Of a DNA stretch of 64,000 bases, positions 8,088 through 17,984 are shown in pieces. The notes beneath the pieces are model-generated. The model was given only the letters and a program-made list of their open reading frames with translations. It ran no database searches and was not told where the DNA came from. Origin of the DNA: Bacillota bacterium. Lineage in GTDB: Bacteria; Bacillota; Clostridia; Monoglobales; Firm-18. Position numbers and translations under genes: made by a program. The DNA lies in the NCBI GenBank assembly GCA_022706765.1, contig JAKJBX010000003.1, positions 74,291-138,290 on the forward strand, written 5' to 3'. Every line of letters begins with the position of its first letter. Position 1 is the stretch's first letter.

Positions 8088-10740
8088 ATGAAACAGTATT
8101 TCAATTGGACAGTTGCAAAAACTGCGCAGGATTTGGAGGTTGATCTTTCCTCCGGACTTTCGTCGGCGGAGGTATCGGCACGAAGCCTGGCGCACGGTCC
8201 GAACCGCTTGGAGGGCGGCAAAGAAAAATCCCTTTTCCAAATGGCTTTGGAGCAATTAAAGGACTTTCTTGTGCTCATTCTGATGGCAGCGGCGGTGATT
8301 TCGATCTTCCTGGGCGAAGCTTTGGAAGGCATTGTTATCCTTGCCATCGTTGTGCTCAATACGATTTTGGGCGTTTACCAGGAAAACAAAGCAAGTAATG
8401 CGCTAAAAGCGCTAAAAGAAATGGCAAGCCCCCACGCCAAGGTACTGCGTAACGGTCAGGTCATTGAAATTGCGTCAAGCGAAGTGGTTCCTGGCGACGT
8501 TGTGATCCTCGAAGCCGGTGATTACATACCTGCCGACCTGCGCTTGGTTGAAACCATCAACCTCAAAATTGACGAGGCGGCGCTGACGGGCGAATCCGTG
8601 CCGGTCGAAAAGGACGCTTCCGCCGAACTGGCGGAGGATGCCAGCCTTGGCGACCGCATCAACTCTGCCTACATGGGAACCGTCATTACTTACGGTCGGG
8701 GCAGGGGTATCATTACCGACATCGGTATGCAGACACAGATGGGTAAAATTGCGGGTATGCTGAGCGATAGCGACGACGAGGACACCCCGCTTCAAAAAAA
8801 GCTGGATAGCCTCGGCAAGCTGCTGGGCATTGTCTGCCTTGCGATCTGCGGCGTTATCTTCCTGCTCGGGCTTTTGCGCGGCATGAAGGTTTTCGATATC
8901 TTTATGACCTCCGTTTCTTTGGCGGTGGCGGCAATCCCCGAGGGGCTTACGGTCGTCGTTACGGTCATTCTTGCCATGGGTATGCAAAAAGATGGTCAAG
9001 TGCAATGCAATCATTAAGCGCCTCAGCGCCGTTGAAACGCTGGGCAGCACGACGGTCATCTGCTCGGATAAAACAGGTACGCTTACACAGAACAAGATGA
9101 CCATACAGCGCATTTTTAACGGCAAGGAATTGTTCGACGTCACCGGTACGGGATACAGCCCCGTCGGCGAAATCATCGGCACATCGGGCGGCAAAGGCGC
9201 ACAGGCAGTCAACAAGGTTTTGGCGTGTACGCTGCTTTGTAACGATGCTATCTATGACCCGGGAAACCGGTCGATCGTCGGCGACCCGACCGAGGGTGCG
9301 ATGGTGGTTTTAGCGCATAAGGCGGGTATGGTGAAAACCGACTGGGATAAAAAGTATCCGAGGTTGCAGGAGATCCCGTTCGACTCTCACCGTAAGCTGA
9401 TGTCGACTTTCCACGGCATTGACGGCAAAATCGTGATGTATGTCAAAGGCGCTCCCGACGAGCTGCTCAAACGTTGCGTGTCGGTTGAAATTGACGGCAG
9501 CGTGCAACCGCTCGACGATGCAAAGCATCAGGAAATTCTGGGCGTCAACCACAAGTTCGCCGAATCGGCGCTGCGTGTTATCGGCGCGGCATACCGCAAT
9601 GTCGATGCGATCGACACATCGTTTGAAGCCGAGAACGACCTGACATTTGTCGGGCTTGTCGGTATGATCGACCCGCCGAGAGAGGAAGCAAAGGCGGCGA
9701 TCGATGTCTGCAAAAAGGCGGGCATACAGGTCAAGATGATCACGGGTGACCACAAAATCACCGCAACTGCCATAGGCCGTCAGTTGGGTATCGTCGGCGA
9801 CGACGCTGTCGCCATTGAGGGTCGTGAAATTTCCGAAATGACCGATGAGCAGCTTCAGGCGTGCGTCAAGACGACCAACGTCTTTGCCCGTGTGTCTCCC
9901 GAGCATAAGGTACGCCTGGTCGACGCCGTCAAGGCAAACGGCGACATCGCCGCCATGACTGGCGACGGCGTTAACGACGCACCCTCGCTCAAACACGCCG
10001 ATATCGGCGTTGCGATGGGCATCACTGGCACGGATGTGTCGAAGGAAGCCGCCGATATGATCTTGACGGACGACAACTTCGCCAGCATCGTCAGTGCGGT
10101 GTCCGAGGGACGTACCATATACAGCAATATCCGAAAAGTCGTCGGCTTTTTGCTGTCTTGCAACATCGGCGAGATCCTGGTCATACTGATCGCCATGCTG
10201 TCCGGGTTGAAAGAAGTGTTGCTGCCCATTCAGCTTTTGTCGATCAACCTCATCACAGATGCGTTTCCTGCATTTGCGCTGGGTATGGAAAAGGCGGAAC
10301 AGGGTGTTATGGAAAAGAAACCGAGAGACCCCTCCGAACCAATCGTCGACAAAAAGATGGGTATCGCAGTCAGCATACAGAGCATCGCCCTTGCACTGGG
10401 TACGCTCGGCTCCTACCTGTACGCTTTATATGTACACGGCGATGAAGAAACCGCCCGTACAGCCTGCTTCTTTACCATTGTTCTCGGCGAGCTGCTTCGC
10501 GCCTATTCCGCACGTTCAGAAAAACTTTCAGTCTTTAAGATGCGCTTCTTTGAAAACGGTTACCTCAACAAGTGCGTGCTTGCATCTATGGCATTTCTGT
10601 TTGCGAGTATCTACGTTCCGGCGCTCAACCCGATCTTCGGGACGATGCCGCTTCTGTTCGACGAGATGATCGTTGCGCTGCTTTTGGCGTTTATACCGAT
10701 GCTCGGCGGCGAACTGGCAAAGCGTGTTACCGGCAAGTAA
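8088..10740 (+). CDS. P-type Ca2+-transporting ATPase (type II), frameshifted
   Basis: ATG 8088 follows AAAGAGGTGCGT. The product would be about 883 residues, normal for type II calcium pumps that export or sequester Ca2+ at the cost of ATP. Visible motifs are the actuator TGES, the membrane PEGL, the phosphorylation site DKTGTLTQNK and the hinge GDGVNDAP. Frame 1 runs to a stop at 9015-9017, while DKTGT and everything after lie in frame 2. The total span is 3n+1 bases. Removing one A from the run of five at 8986-8990 restores GMQKMVKCNAIIKRLSAVE without any other change. Either this is a single-base insertion artefact or a recent inactivation; both halves otherwise look intact. It forms a single-gene unit with its own promoter and terminator. 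Confidence 0.9.
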
Positions 10741-10758
10741 GACAGTACATATATCAAG

Positions 10759-10788
10759 GCGGACAGCATAAATGCTGTCCGCTTTTTT
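10759..10788 (+). terminator. Rho-independent terminator after the P-type ATPase
   Basis: A perfect 11-base stem (GCGGACAGCAT and complement) with a two-base loop is followed by six T. Confidence 0.92.
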
Positions 10789-10870
10789 GTCTTAGCGGAG
10801 GCATTCGGGAAAGCGCATACGTGCTCGAACGCTTTTGTGCTATAATAGCAAATTCCTGTTTTCTAACGTC

Positions 10871-10899
10871 TTTACATTTTGGGACACATGTGATACAAT
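10871..10899 (+). promoter_or_regulatory. Sigma-A-type promoter for OLE RNA
   Basis: TTTACA at 10871-10876 and TACAAT at 10894-10899 are spaced by 17 bases. They predict a transcript start at about 10906, exactly where the conserved non-coding block begins. Confidence 0.8.
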
Positions 10900-10905
10900 A
10901 TATAA

Positions 10906-11500
10906 GCGTGGTGCAGTATCCTAGTCAGATCTGTCAATTCCCAAGACGGGCCTAAAAATCCGTAAAAGGGCATATCGATGAAGTTCCTGGTGCGTGCTTT
11001 GGACGCCCAGTCCGGGGTATGTGCTGGGAGTTAAGGAAGTGGGGCGATCCGCAATGGCATGTGGGCGTTGACCCCTATTCCGTGGAGACCTAATCTTGTG
11101 CTCTCATGGGGGGTATCCCTCTTAGGGAGTACGACTTAGGATGAAACCTGTTTTGCGGTGTGAAATTTGCGCTGTGGACAGTGTAGCCTGCCTTGAGTGG
11201 AAATGGTGGATAATGGAACAGACGAGTGCGCATTGGCCGATGTGTGCAAGTTATTGCCGCTTGAAACCATTTTTGCAAAAGAGGACAAGAATTGATTAGA
11301 CTGTTGAGGAAATCTCCTAGGCTGTAATATAAACGCGCAGAGGATTGCAGTGCGGACTAAGTGGTAATCTGCCAGCGCCTCCGGCGACGGGGCGAAGCAG
11401 GGTTTAAAGGGAAACCGCCATTTCGGCGACGAAAAGGTATCCTGCGGGGAAATCCGGACAGACCTATGCCGCAAAGTTTACTCTGTGCGTTACCACCTTT
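10906..11500 (+). ncRNA. ole: OLE RNA (ornate large extremophilic RNA)
   Basis: This block of about 595 bases has no supported coding frame on either strand. It has a strong promoter immediately upstream and is rich in local stems and GNRA-like stretches. Its length and genomic setting match OLE RNA: it lies directly before a small membrane protein with a D-x3-D motif and the dxs-tlyA-nadK-argR-recN operon, as known for this RNA class in Firmicutes. OLE RNA forms a membrane-associated ribonucleoprotein with OapA and has been linked to tolerance of alcohol, cold and Mg2+ stress. The 3' end is placed just before the palindrome at 11504; the exact end is uncertain. Identification rests on recognition and context, not on a covariance search. 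Confidence 0.88.
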
Positions 11501-11503
11501 TTT

Positions 11504-11560
11504 ATTTTGATATAAAATTCTTTAAATTTTATATCAAAATAATTTATTCCTTGGCAAAGG
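11504..11560. repeat. R1 palindromic repeat between OLE RNA and oapA
   Basis: Sixteen-base arms (ATTTTGATATAAAATT and complement, 11504-11519 and 11525-11540) are followed by the R1 tail ending in CCTTGGCAAAGG at 11560. Similarity to the copy at 53314 continues weakly past the tail (ATGGCG). The remaining bases up to 11747 hold no recognisable gene. Confidence 0.75.
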
Positions 11561-11747
11561 GGCATGGCGATGAGCTTATTACCTCCCCCCACGGCAGAAA
11601 ATTATGGGAAAAATTCCCTGGCAAGAGGTTGTGGCTGCGCACCTGAAACGCAGCGCAATTGATATGGCATACTTTTGGGATATGCCGCATAGGTTAGTGT
11701 AACTTTTATCATCGGTATTTGAAGGTTAACTGAGGAGCTGTTGTTTT

Positions 11748-12347
11748 TTGGGCAGTGATCGGAAAGTAAAAATTAAAGAGTCCAACAATTTTAAGGGCAC
11801 AGACTATAAATGGGTGGTTCTCATCACCTTTTGGACGTTTGTCACCTCGATGTTGCTCACGCTTTTTGCGGACTCGGTCATGCCGAGGGCGCACATCGGT
11901 GTTGCCGCCGCCATTTTGATGACTTTCATTTCGGCGGGCATTTTTTTTGATATCATCGGACTTGCCGTCGCGACGGCGAGCGAGCCTCCCTTTCATTCGA
12001 TGTCTTCACGCCGTGTTTCGGGGGCAAGGCAGGCGATCCGCCTTATCAGAAACGCCGAAAAGGTGTCTAATTTTTGTAATGACGTGGTAGGCGACATCTC
12101 CGGCATCATAAGCGGCTCGACGACCGCCGCCATTGTGGCAAGGGTTGTGAACGCTTACGGCATGGAGTCCATTTTCATATCCCTTTTGTTTACGGGTATC
12201 GTCGCCGCACTGACGGTCGGCGGCAAGGCGGTCGGCAAGGGCTACGCCATTAAAAACGCTAATGCCGTGACCTATCAGGTCGGCTTGCTTTGGCATTATT
12301 TCAGAAAACTCCGTGGAAAAGAGGAACGCAATGGGACTCATCAATAA
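11748..12347 (+). CDS. oapA: OLE-associated membrane protein OapA
   Basis: TTG 11748 lies about 10 bases after GAGGAG. The 199-residue protein has about four membrane segments (roughly 22-44, 48-77, 118-136 and 142-162) and a cytoplasmic loop after the second. In that loop D112-V-V-G-D116 gives the D-x3-D motif that is essential in the described OapA. OapA is the membrane partner of OLE RNA and is needed for the RNA's membrane localisation. The gene follows the OLE RNA by about 250 bases and overlaps the dxs start by 17 bases, so the two are probably co-transcribed. The assignment depends on the motif, size, topology and position together. Confidence 0.85.
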   Translation: MGSDRKVKIKESNNFKGTDYKWVVLITFWTFVTSMLLTLFADSVMPRAHIGVAAAILMTFISAGIFFDIIGLAVATASEPPFHSMSSRRVSGARQAIRLIRNAEKVSNFCNDVVGDISGIISGSTTAAIVARVVNAYGMESIFISLLFTGIVAALTVGGKAVGKGYAIKNANAVTYQVGLLWHYFRKLRGKEERNGTHQ

Positions 12348-14166
12348 CATAAATTGTCCAGATGACATCAAAAAGCTGGATTCACGGCTGCTTGCGCCGC
12401 TTGCCTCGGAAATCAGGGAATTTCTCATCACCAGCCTTTCCAAAACGGGCGGGCATTTGGCGTCTAACCTCGGTATCATCGAGCTGACCATCGCTCTGCA
12501 CAGGGTGTTTGATACCCATGAGGATAAAATCGTGTGGGACGTCGGTCACCAGACCTATACTCACAAAATTCTCACGGGACGTTTTTCCGAGTTCGCCACG
12601 CTGAGGGGTTTTGGCGGCATCAGCGGTTTCCCCAAATGCGACGAAAGCCTGCACGACTGCTTTAACACGGGACATTCCAGCACCTCAATTTCGGCGGCGC
12701 TCGGTATGGCGAAGGCGAGGGATTTGCAGGGCAAAAGCCACAGCGTTGTCGCGGTCATCGGCGATGGCGCGCTGACGGGCGGACTGGCGTTTGAAGGGCT
12801 GAACAATGCGGGACGCAGCAAGACCAACTTTATCGTGGTCTTAAACGATAACGAAATGTCCATATCCCAAAATGTCGGCGGTATCTCGAAATACCTGAAT
12901 AAAATCCGCTCGAACCCCGGCTATTTCAAGGCGAAAAGAAACATCGACATCCTGCTCAACAAAATCCCGAGGTTCGGCAACACGATTTCGCAGCAATTGC
13001 AACGGGCAAAGGACAGCTTGCGCTATATGCTGGTCGAAGGCTCGATTTTTGAGGAATTGGGGTTTACCTATTTCGGTCCGATCGACGGACACAATATTGC
13101 GCAAATGTCTGAGGTTCTAAGCCACGCACGCATGGTAAACGGTGCGGTGCTGATTCACGTCATTACCAAAAAAGGCAAAGGCTACGGCTATGCCGAGGAG
13201 GCGCCGCAAAAATTCCACGGCGTCGGGGCGTTTGACGTCGGCACAGGGCGTCAAAACGGCCCACACGACAAGGAGTCGTCAAGCAGGTTCTTTTCCGAAC
13301 AGATGATAGAGGAAGCGCAAAGCAATCCGTCGGTCGTCGCCATCACGGCGGCAATGCCGGACGGCACGGGGCTTTCGGCGTTTTCCAAGCAATTCCGCTC
13401 ACGCTTTTTTGACGTCGGCATCGCAGAACAGCACGCCGTCACCTTTGCTGCGGGGCTTGCAAAGGAGGGCATGGCGCCGGTCGTCGCCGTCTATTCTACC
13501 TTTTTACAGCGTGCGTACGACCAGATTTTCCATGACGTCGCTCTGCAAAACCTGCACGTGGTGTTTGCCGTCGACCGGGGAGGCATCGTTGGCGAGGACG
13601 GCGAAACGCATCACGGCATTTATGATATTGCTTATCTTTCGCACATACCGAATGTCACGGTCTTAGCGCCGTCGGACGGCAGTCAGCTGCGGCAGATGCT
13701 GCACTATGCCGTCAGCGGCTGCAACCAACCGGTCGCCATTCGCTACCATAAGTTTTCTTCGCCGCAAATCACCGAAAAGCCGTTTGTAATTGGCAGGGCG
13801 GAGGTCATTGCCGAAGGGGAGGATATTACCCTTGTCGCTGTCGGCAGTATGCTTGAAACGGCGCTGGCAAGCGCTGAGCTTTCTGGCAAAAGCGTCGAGG
13901 TCATCGACCTGCGCACCGTCAAGCCGCTTGACGTCGACACGCTTTCAAAATCCTATGCAAAAACGGGGAAGATGCTTGTGCTTGAAGATCATGTGCGCAT
14001 CGGCGGTGCGGGAAGCCAGATCGAATCGGCTCTCCAACAGCCGGTCATCGCATTGGGATATTCGGATAAGCCGATACCGCACGGCGATTTTGACGCACTG
14101 TACAAAGCGTGCGGCGTCGATGCGGACAGCATCGCGCAAATCATCAAGAGGGAGTGTGGCGTTTGA
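12331..14166 (+). CDS. dxs: 1-deoxy-D-xylulose-5-phosphate synthase
   Basis: ATG 12331 is chosen because AGAGGA sits 6 bases upstream. The 611-residue thiamine-diphosphate enzyme condenses pyruvate and glyceraldehyde-3-phosphate, the first step of the MEP isoprenoid pathway. Visible features are the substrate His segment WDVGHQTYTHK, the ThDP-binding GDGALTGG, and in the pyrimidine domain the catalytic-region FDVGIAEQHAVTFAAG. Length is normal for the family. The MEP route is also represented in this window by the IspH fusion. The gene overlaps oapA upstream and tlyA downstream, indicating tight translational coupling. Confidence 0.96.
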   Translation: MGLINNINCPDDIKKLDSRLLAPLASEIREFLITSLSKTGGHLASNLGIIELTIALHRVFDTHEDKIVWDVGHQTYTHKILTGRFSEFATLRGFGGISGFPKCDESLHDCFNTGHSSTSISAALGMAKARDLQGKSHSVVAVIGDGALTGGLAFEGLNNAGRSKTNFIVVLNDNEMSISQNVGGISKYLNKIRSNPGYFKAKRNIDILLNKIPRFGNTISQQLQRAKDSLRYMLVEGSIFEELGFTYFGPIDGHNIAQMSEVLSHARMVNGAVLIHVITKKGKGYGYAEEAPQKFHGVGAFDVGTGRQNGPHDKESSSRFFSEQMIEEAQSNPSVVAITAAMPDGTGLSAFSKQFRSRFFDVGIAEQHAVTFAAGLAKEGMAPVVAVYSTFLQRAYDQIFHDVALQNLHVVFAVDRGGIVGEDGETHHGIYDIAYLSHIPNVTVLAPSDGSQLRQMLHYAVSGCNQPVAIRYHKFSSPQITEKPFVIGRAEVIAEGEDITLVAVGSMLETALASAELSGKSVEVIDLRTVKPLDVDTLSKSYAKTGKMLVLEDHVRIGGAGSQIESALQQPVIALGYSDKPIPHGDFDALYKACGVDADSIAQIIKRECGV

Positions 14167-14969
14167 AACAACGTCTTGATCTTTTCCTCGTCGAAAACGG
14201 CTACGCCCCAAGCCGTGAGCGTGCCAGAAGCGTCATCATGAGCGGCTGCGTCTACATTGACGGTCAGAAAGCGGATAAAGCCGGTGACACGGTGCCGGAC
14301 GGCGCGAACGTCGAGGTGCGGGGGGCTGCGCTCAAATATGTCAGCAGAGGCGGGTTGAAGCTTGAAAAGGCTTTGGACTTTTTCCACATAGATTTAAGCG
14401 AAAAGGTGTGTATGGACGTCGGTGCGTCCACAGGCGGCTTCACCGACTGTATGCTGCAAAACGGTGCGAGTAGAGTTTATGCGGTGGACGTCGGCTATGG
14501 TCAGCTTGCATGGACGCTGCGGCAGGACGGGCGTGTGGTAAACTTGGAGCGGACGAATATCCGCTTTGTCGACGACACGCATGTGCCGGAAGCGCTTAAC
14601 TTTGCTTCCGTTGATGTAGCGTTTATTTCGTTGAAACTGGTGCTGCCCGTGGTCCATCGACTGCTTTCGGACAACGGCACAGTGGTTGCCCTCATCAAGC
14701 CGCAATTTGAAGCGGGACGTGACAAGGTCGGCAAAAAGGGCGTTGTCCGTGACCCCGAAGTCCACAAAGAAGTCATTGTAAAGGTGTTAGACTTTACACG
14801 TGAAATCGGCTTTTGCATCAAGGGTCTGACCTTCTCGCCCATCAAGGGACCGGAGGGGAACCTTGAATATTTGATGTATATCGGCAAGGACGGCGCCGAA
14901 ACAGCCGTTGACCCTGTCGAGGTCGTTACGGCGTCACATTCTGCGCTTTTGGCGCCAATGCGTAAGTGA
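14163..14969 (+). CDS. tlyA: TlyA family rRNA methyltransferase
   Basis: TTG 14163 overlaps the dxs stop and has GAGGGAG upstream. The 268-residue protein has an N-terminal S4 RNA-binding domain (RLDLFLVENGYAPSRERAR) and an FtsJ-like methyltransferase fold with the SAM-binding stretch DVGASTGGFTD, plus a KPQFEAGR segment near the C-terminal third. TlyA enzymes 2'-O-methylate cytidines in 16S and/or 23S rRNA. In Clostridia and Bacilli the gene lies, as here, between dxs and nadK. Which rRNA is targeted cannot be told from sequence. Confidence 0.92.
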   Translation: MKQRLDLFLVENGYAPSRERARSVIMSGCVYIDGQKADKAGDTVPDGANVEVRGAALKYVSRGGLKLEKALDFFHIDLSEKVCMDVGASTGGFTDCMLQNGASRVYAVDVGYGQLAWTLRQDGRVVNLERTNIRFVDDTHVPEALNFASVDVAFISLKLVLPVVHRLLSDNGTVVALIKPQFEAGRDKVGKKGVVRDPEVHKEVIVKVLDFTREIGFCIKGLTFSPIKGPEGNLEYLMYIGKDGAETAVDPVEVVTASHSALLAPMRK

Positions 14970-14986
14970 AAGGAGCGGGCGAGTCC

Positions 14987-15829
14987 ATGCGGCGTATCGC
15001 AGTGATTCCCAATAAAATAAAAGACCCCGATTTGTCGGCGACACGAAATTTGGTGGAGACCATCAAAAGCTGCGGCGCACGACCGATACTGCCTTCGGCA
15101 TATCAAAACAGCGGTATCGGCGCCGACTATGGCGGCACGGGCGAGCTTGGAAGGTCAGATATGCTGGTCGTGCTGGGCGGTGACGGTACCATCTTGGCGG
15201 CAGCAAGGGAGTTTGCCGAATCAGAAGCCCCGATACTCGGCATCAACTACGGACATCTCGGCTTTTTAGCGGAGATCGAACGCACCGAGGACATTGATTT
15301 TGTCAGTATTTTAAACGGCGACTATACCGTCGCACGGCACATGACCTTAAATGTCACTGCCGGCGGTGAGCGGTTCTGCGCCTTAAACGATGCGGTCATA
15401 CACAGGGGCAGCTCCTCGAAAATGCTGGAATTTTCGCTTTACATTGACGATAACCGGGTCAACACAATTTTGGCTGACGGGCTGATCATCTCGACGCCGA
15501 CAGGCTCTACGGCATATTCGCTGTCGGCAGGCGGACCAATTGCCGATCCGGCGCTTGAAATCCTGATCGTGACGCCGATCTGTCCGCACGACTTATCCTC
15601 ACGCAGCATCATTCTTCCGGCATACAAGGACGTGTGTATTGCCGTAAAGACGGCGCCGCAGTCCGAGGCGGTCCTCACGGTTGACGGGCAAAACGGGTGC
15701 TCCTTAAAGAGCGGCGACGAGGTCGCCGTCGGCGGTGGAAAGAAGATCGGACTTGTGCGTACGAAGCACAGCAGCTTTTACGAAAAGCTCAGACGAAAGC
15801 TGTACGAAAATCGTAACGGAGGGTGCTAA
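14987..15829 (+). CDS. nadK: NAD kinase
   Basis: ATG 14987 is preferred to the upstream GTG because AGGAG lies 11 bases before it. The 280-residue enzyme phosphorylates NAD+ to NADP+. The family signatures are all present: GGDGT with its catalytic Asp (VVLGGDGTILAA), the NYGHLGFLAE turn, LNDAVIHRG and the TPTGSTAYSLSAGGP loop. It ends one base before argR starts. Its place in a tlyA-nadK-argR-recN string is conserved across Firmicutes. Confidence 0.95.
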   Translation: MRRIAVIPNKIKDPDLSATRNLVETIKSCGARPILPSAYQNSGIGADYGGTGELGRSDMLVVLGGDGTILAAAREFAESEAPILGINYGHLGFLAEIERTEDIDFVSILNGDYTVARHMTLNVTAGGERFCALNDAVIHRGSSSKMLEFSLYIDDNRVNTILADGLIISTPTGSTAYSLSAGGPIADPALEILIVTPICPHDLSSRSIILPAYKDVCIAVKTAPQSEAVLTVDGQNGCSLKSGDEVAVGGGKKIGLVRTKHSSFYEKLRRKLYENRNGGC

Positions 15830-16288
15830 ATGCCTGAAAAGAAAAAAAGACTGGCCAAGATACTTGAAATCATTGAGCATAACGCCGTTGAAAAGCAGGA
15901 GGACATCGTCGACATGCTGCAAGCCGCAGGCTTTAACGTCACGCAGGCGACCGTATCGCGGGATATTCATAACCTCCGGCTGATCAAGGTGACTCGGGAC
16001 GACGGCGTTTCGGTCTATGCCCAGTCGCCCCGGACCGGCGAGGATAAATATAATGCCAAGCTGCACAGGATTTTTGCTCATTCGGTGACGAGCGTTGTGG
16101 CGGCGGCAAATATCGTGGTGGTCAAAACGCTGAGCGGCGCGGCGCAGGCGGCGGCGAGTGCGGTTGATTTTTCGGGTATTTCCGAAATCGTGGGCAGTAT
16201 TGCGGGCGACGACACCATTATGATCGTGGCGCATTCCGATACGGACGCCAAAAACATCTGCGCCAGGCTCAATGAGATGAGGAGATAG
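15830..16288 (+). CDS. argR: Arginine repressor ArgR
   Basis: ATG 15830 follows GGAGGGTGCTAA. The 152-residue protein has an N-terminal winged helix (QEDIVDMLQ with TQATVSRDI as recognition helix) and a C-terminal oligomerisation domain with the arginine-binding GDDTIMIV segment. ArgR proteins form hexamers that bind ARG boxes when arginine is present and control arginine synthesis and breakdown. No arginine genes are near; the gene is carried in the conserved recN operon. Confidence 0.95.
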   Translation: MPEKKKRLAKILEIIEHNAVEKQEDIVDMLQAAGFNVTQATVSRDIHNLRLIKVTRDDGVSVYAQSPRTGEDKYNAKLHRIFAHSVTSVVAAANIVVVKTLSGAAQAAASAVDFSGISEIVGSIAGDDTIMIVAHSDTDAKNICARLNEMRR

Positions 16289-16292
16289 GTTT

Positions 16293-17984
16293 ATGCTGAC
16301 AAGCCTGCACATTAAGAATATCGCCGTGATTGACGAGGTACATATTGATTTCACCGAAGGCTTTAATGTGCTGACCGGCGAGACGGGTGCGGGCAAGTCT
16401 ATTATCATCGACGCCATCAACATGGTGCTGGGTCAAAGGACGAGCCGTGAGCTTATCCGTACCGGCGCGCAAAAAGCTGTTGTCGAGGCGATTTTTTTCA
16501 TAAACGATACCGAAATCCTCGCGCGGCTCTCGGAAATGGGCATCGAAGCCGAAGACGGCGGCTTGCTTATCTACCGTGACCTGAGCGTTGATGGCAGAGG
16601 CAATGCCCGAATAAACGGGATGCTTGCCACGGCGGGGATGCTGAAAGAGGCGTCAAAACACCTCATTAATATACACGGGCAGCAGGACAACCAGTCGTTG
16701 CTGTCGCCCGCTTCGCACCTTGAATACCTTGACAGCTTCGCAAGGTGTACGCAGCTGCGGGCGCAGTACAAAGAAGCCTATGATAAAGCGGCGGCGATTG
16801 AAAAGCAAATCCAAAACGCCGCCATGGACGAGAGCGAAAAGGCACAAAGGATAGACATTTTACAGTATCAAATCAGCGAGATCAATTCCGCCAGGCTCAA
16901 AGCCGATGAGGAACGGCAGCTTACCGAGCGCCGTGACTTTTTGGGCGGTGTCGGCGAGATCACCGCCGCTGTGGAAAACGCCCGTAGCGTGCTGTACGGC
17001 GGCGACGGCGACGCGCCCTCGGTGCATGATATGCTGTCGGGCGTAGTCAGCGAATTTTCGCATGTCGCACGTTATGATGACACCCTGTCGCAGTTTCACA
17101 ACACGCTTGCTGCCATCAGCATCGACCTTGACGACGTGATTGACCAAATCCGTGACTATGCCGAAGCTTTTGATTTTTCGCCCGACGAGCTTGACCGCAT
17201 TGAATCAAGGCTTGACGTCATCCACAGCTTAAAGCGCAAATATGGCAAAAGCGTTGAGGAAATATTAGCTTATGCCGCCGAAAAACAAGAAGAACTCGAA
17301 CGCATCACCCAAAATGCGGAATACATCGCCGGACTCCAAAAGGCGCTGGATGCGGCGCTGGATGTGCAATGCAGCCTTGCCGGTCAGTTGACCGAAATCC
17401 GTACAAGCGCCGCAAAGACGCTGTCGGATAAGATTTCAAGCGTACTGCAAGAGCTGGATATGCACAAGGTCAGCTTCCGGGTAGACATCGCAAAGGGCAG
17501 GTACACCTCCGCCGGCTGTGACGACGTGGAGTTTTTGATCTCCGCCAACGTGGGCGAGCCGCCAAAGCCCCTTTCCAGGATTGCATCGGGCGGTGAAATG
17601 TCGAGGATCATGCTTGCTATCAAGACCATTTTGTCCGATGACGACAGCGTCCCGACCCTGATATTTGACGAGATAGACACCGGAGTGAGCGGCAGGGCGG
17701 CGCAGAAAATTGCCCAAAAGCTGTTTGCGCTTTCACGAAAAAAGCAGGTGCTGTGCATCACCCATCTTGCGCAGATCGCCAGCATGGCGCGCACGCATTT
17801 CCTGATCGAAAAGGGCATGACGGATACGGCGACGACCACGGATGTGCTGCCATTATCGGGCGACGACCGTGTTGCAGAGCTGGCAAGGATCATCGGCGGC
17901 ACGCACATCACCGGACTGACGCTGCAAAACGCAAGGGAAATTCTGCAATTGGCGGAGGAATATCAAGTTGGAAGCAGTGGGTAA
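16293..17984 (+). CDS. recN: DNA repair protein RecN
   Basis: ATG 16293 follows AGGAGATAGGTTT. The 563-residue SMC-like ATPase acts early in double-strand break repair by tethering DNA ends. The Walker A motif TGETGAGKS lies near residue 28. Long coiled-coil stretches span about 150-350. The ABC signature RIASGGEMSR and Walker B LIFDEIDTGVSG are in the C-terminal third. Length is typical. The 3' end overlaps the next gene by 17 bases. Confidence 0.95.
   Translation: MLTSLHIKNIAVIDEVHIDFTEGFNVLTGETGAGKSIIIDAINMVLGQRTSRELIRTGAQKAVVEAIFFINDTEILARLSEMGIEAEDGGLLIYRDLSVDGRGNARINGMLATAGMLKEASKHLINIHGQQDNQSLLSPASHLEYLDSFARCTQLRAQYKEAYDKAAAIEKQIQNAAMDESEKAQRIDILQYQISEINSARLKADEERQLTERRDFLGGVGEITAAVENARSVLYGGDGDAPSVHDMLSGVVSEFSHVARYDDTLSQFHNTLAAISIDLDDVIDQIRDYAEAFDFSPDELDRIESRLDVIHSLKRKYGKSVEEILAYAAEKQEELERITQNAEYIAGLQKALDAALDVQCSLAGQLTEIRTSAAKTLSDKISSVLQELDMHKVSFRVDIAKGRYTSAGCDDVEFLISANVGEPPKPLSRIASGGEMSRIMLAIKTILSDDDSVPTLIFDEIDTGVSGRAAQKIAQKLFALSRKKQVLCITHLAQIASMARTHFLIEKGMTDTATTTDVLPLSGDDRVAELARIIGGTHITGLTLQNAREILQLAEEYQVGSSG

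Noticed and set aside
8971-9000. Programmed frameshift in the P-type ATPase gene
   Set aside because: The change needed is +1 with no slippery heptamer, RF2-like stop context or stimulatory hairpin; a single extra A is simpler.
11136-11474. Open frames on the - strand inside the OLE block, up to 112 codons
   Set aside because: No ribosome sites, no recognisable protein features, and they lie across a structured RNA; treated as chance.
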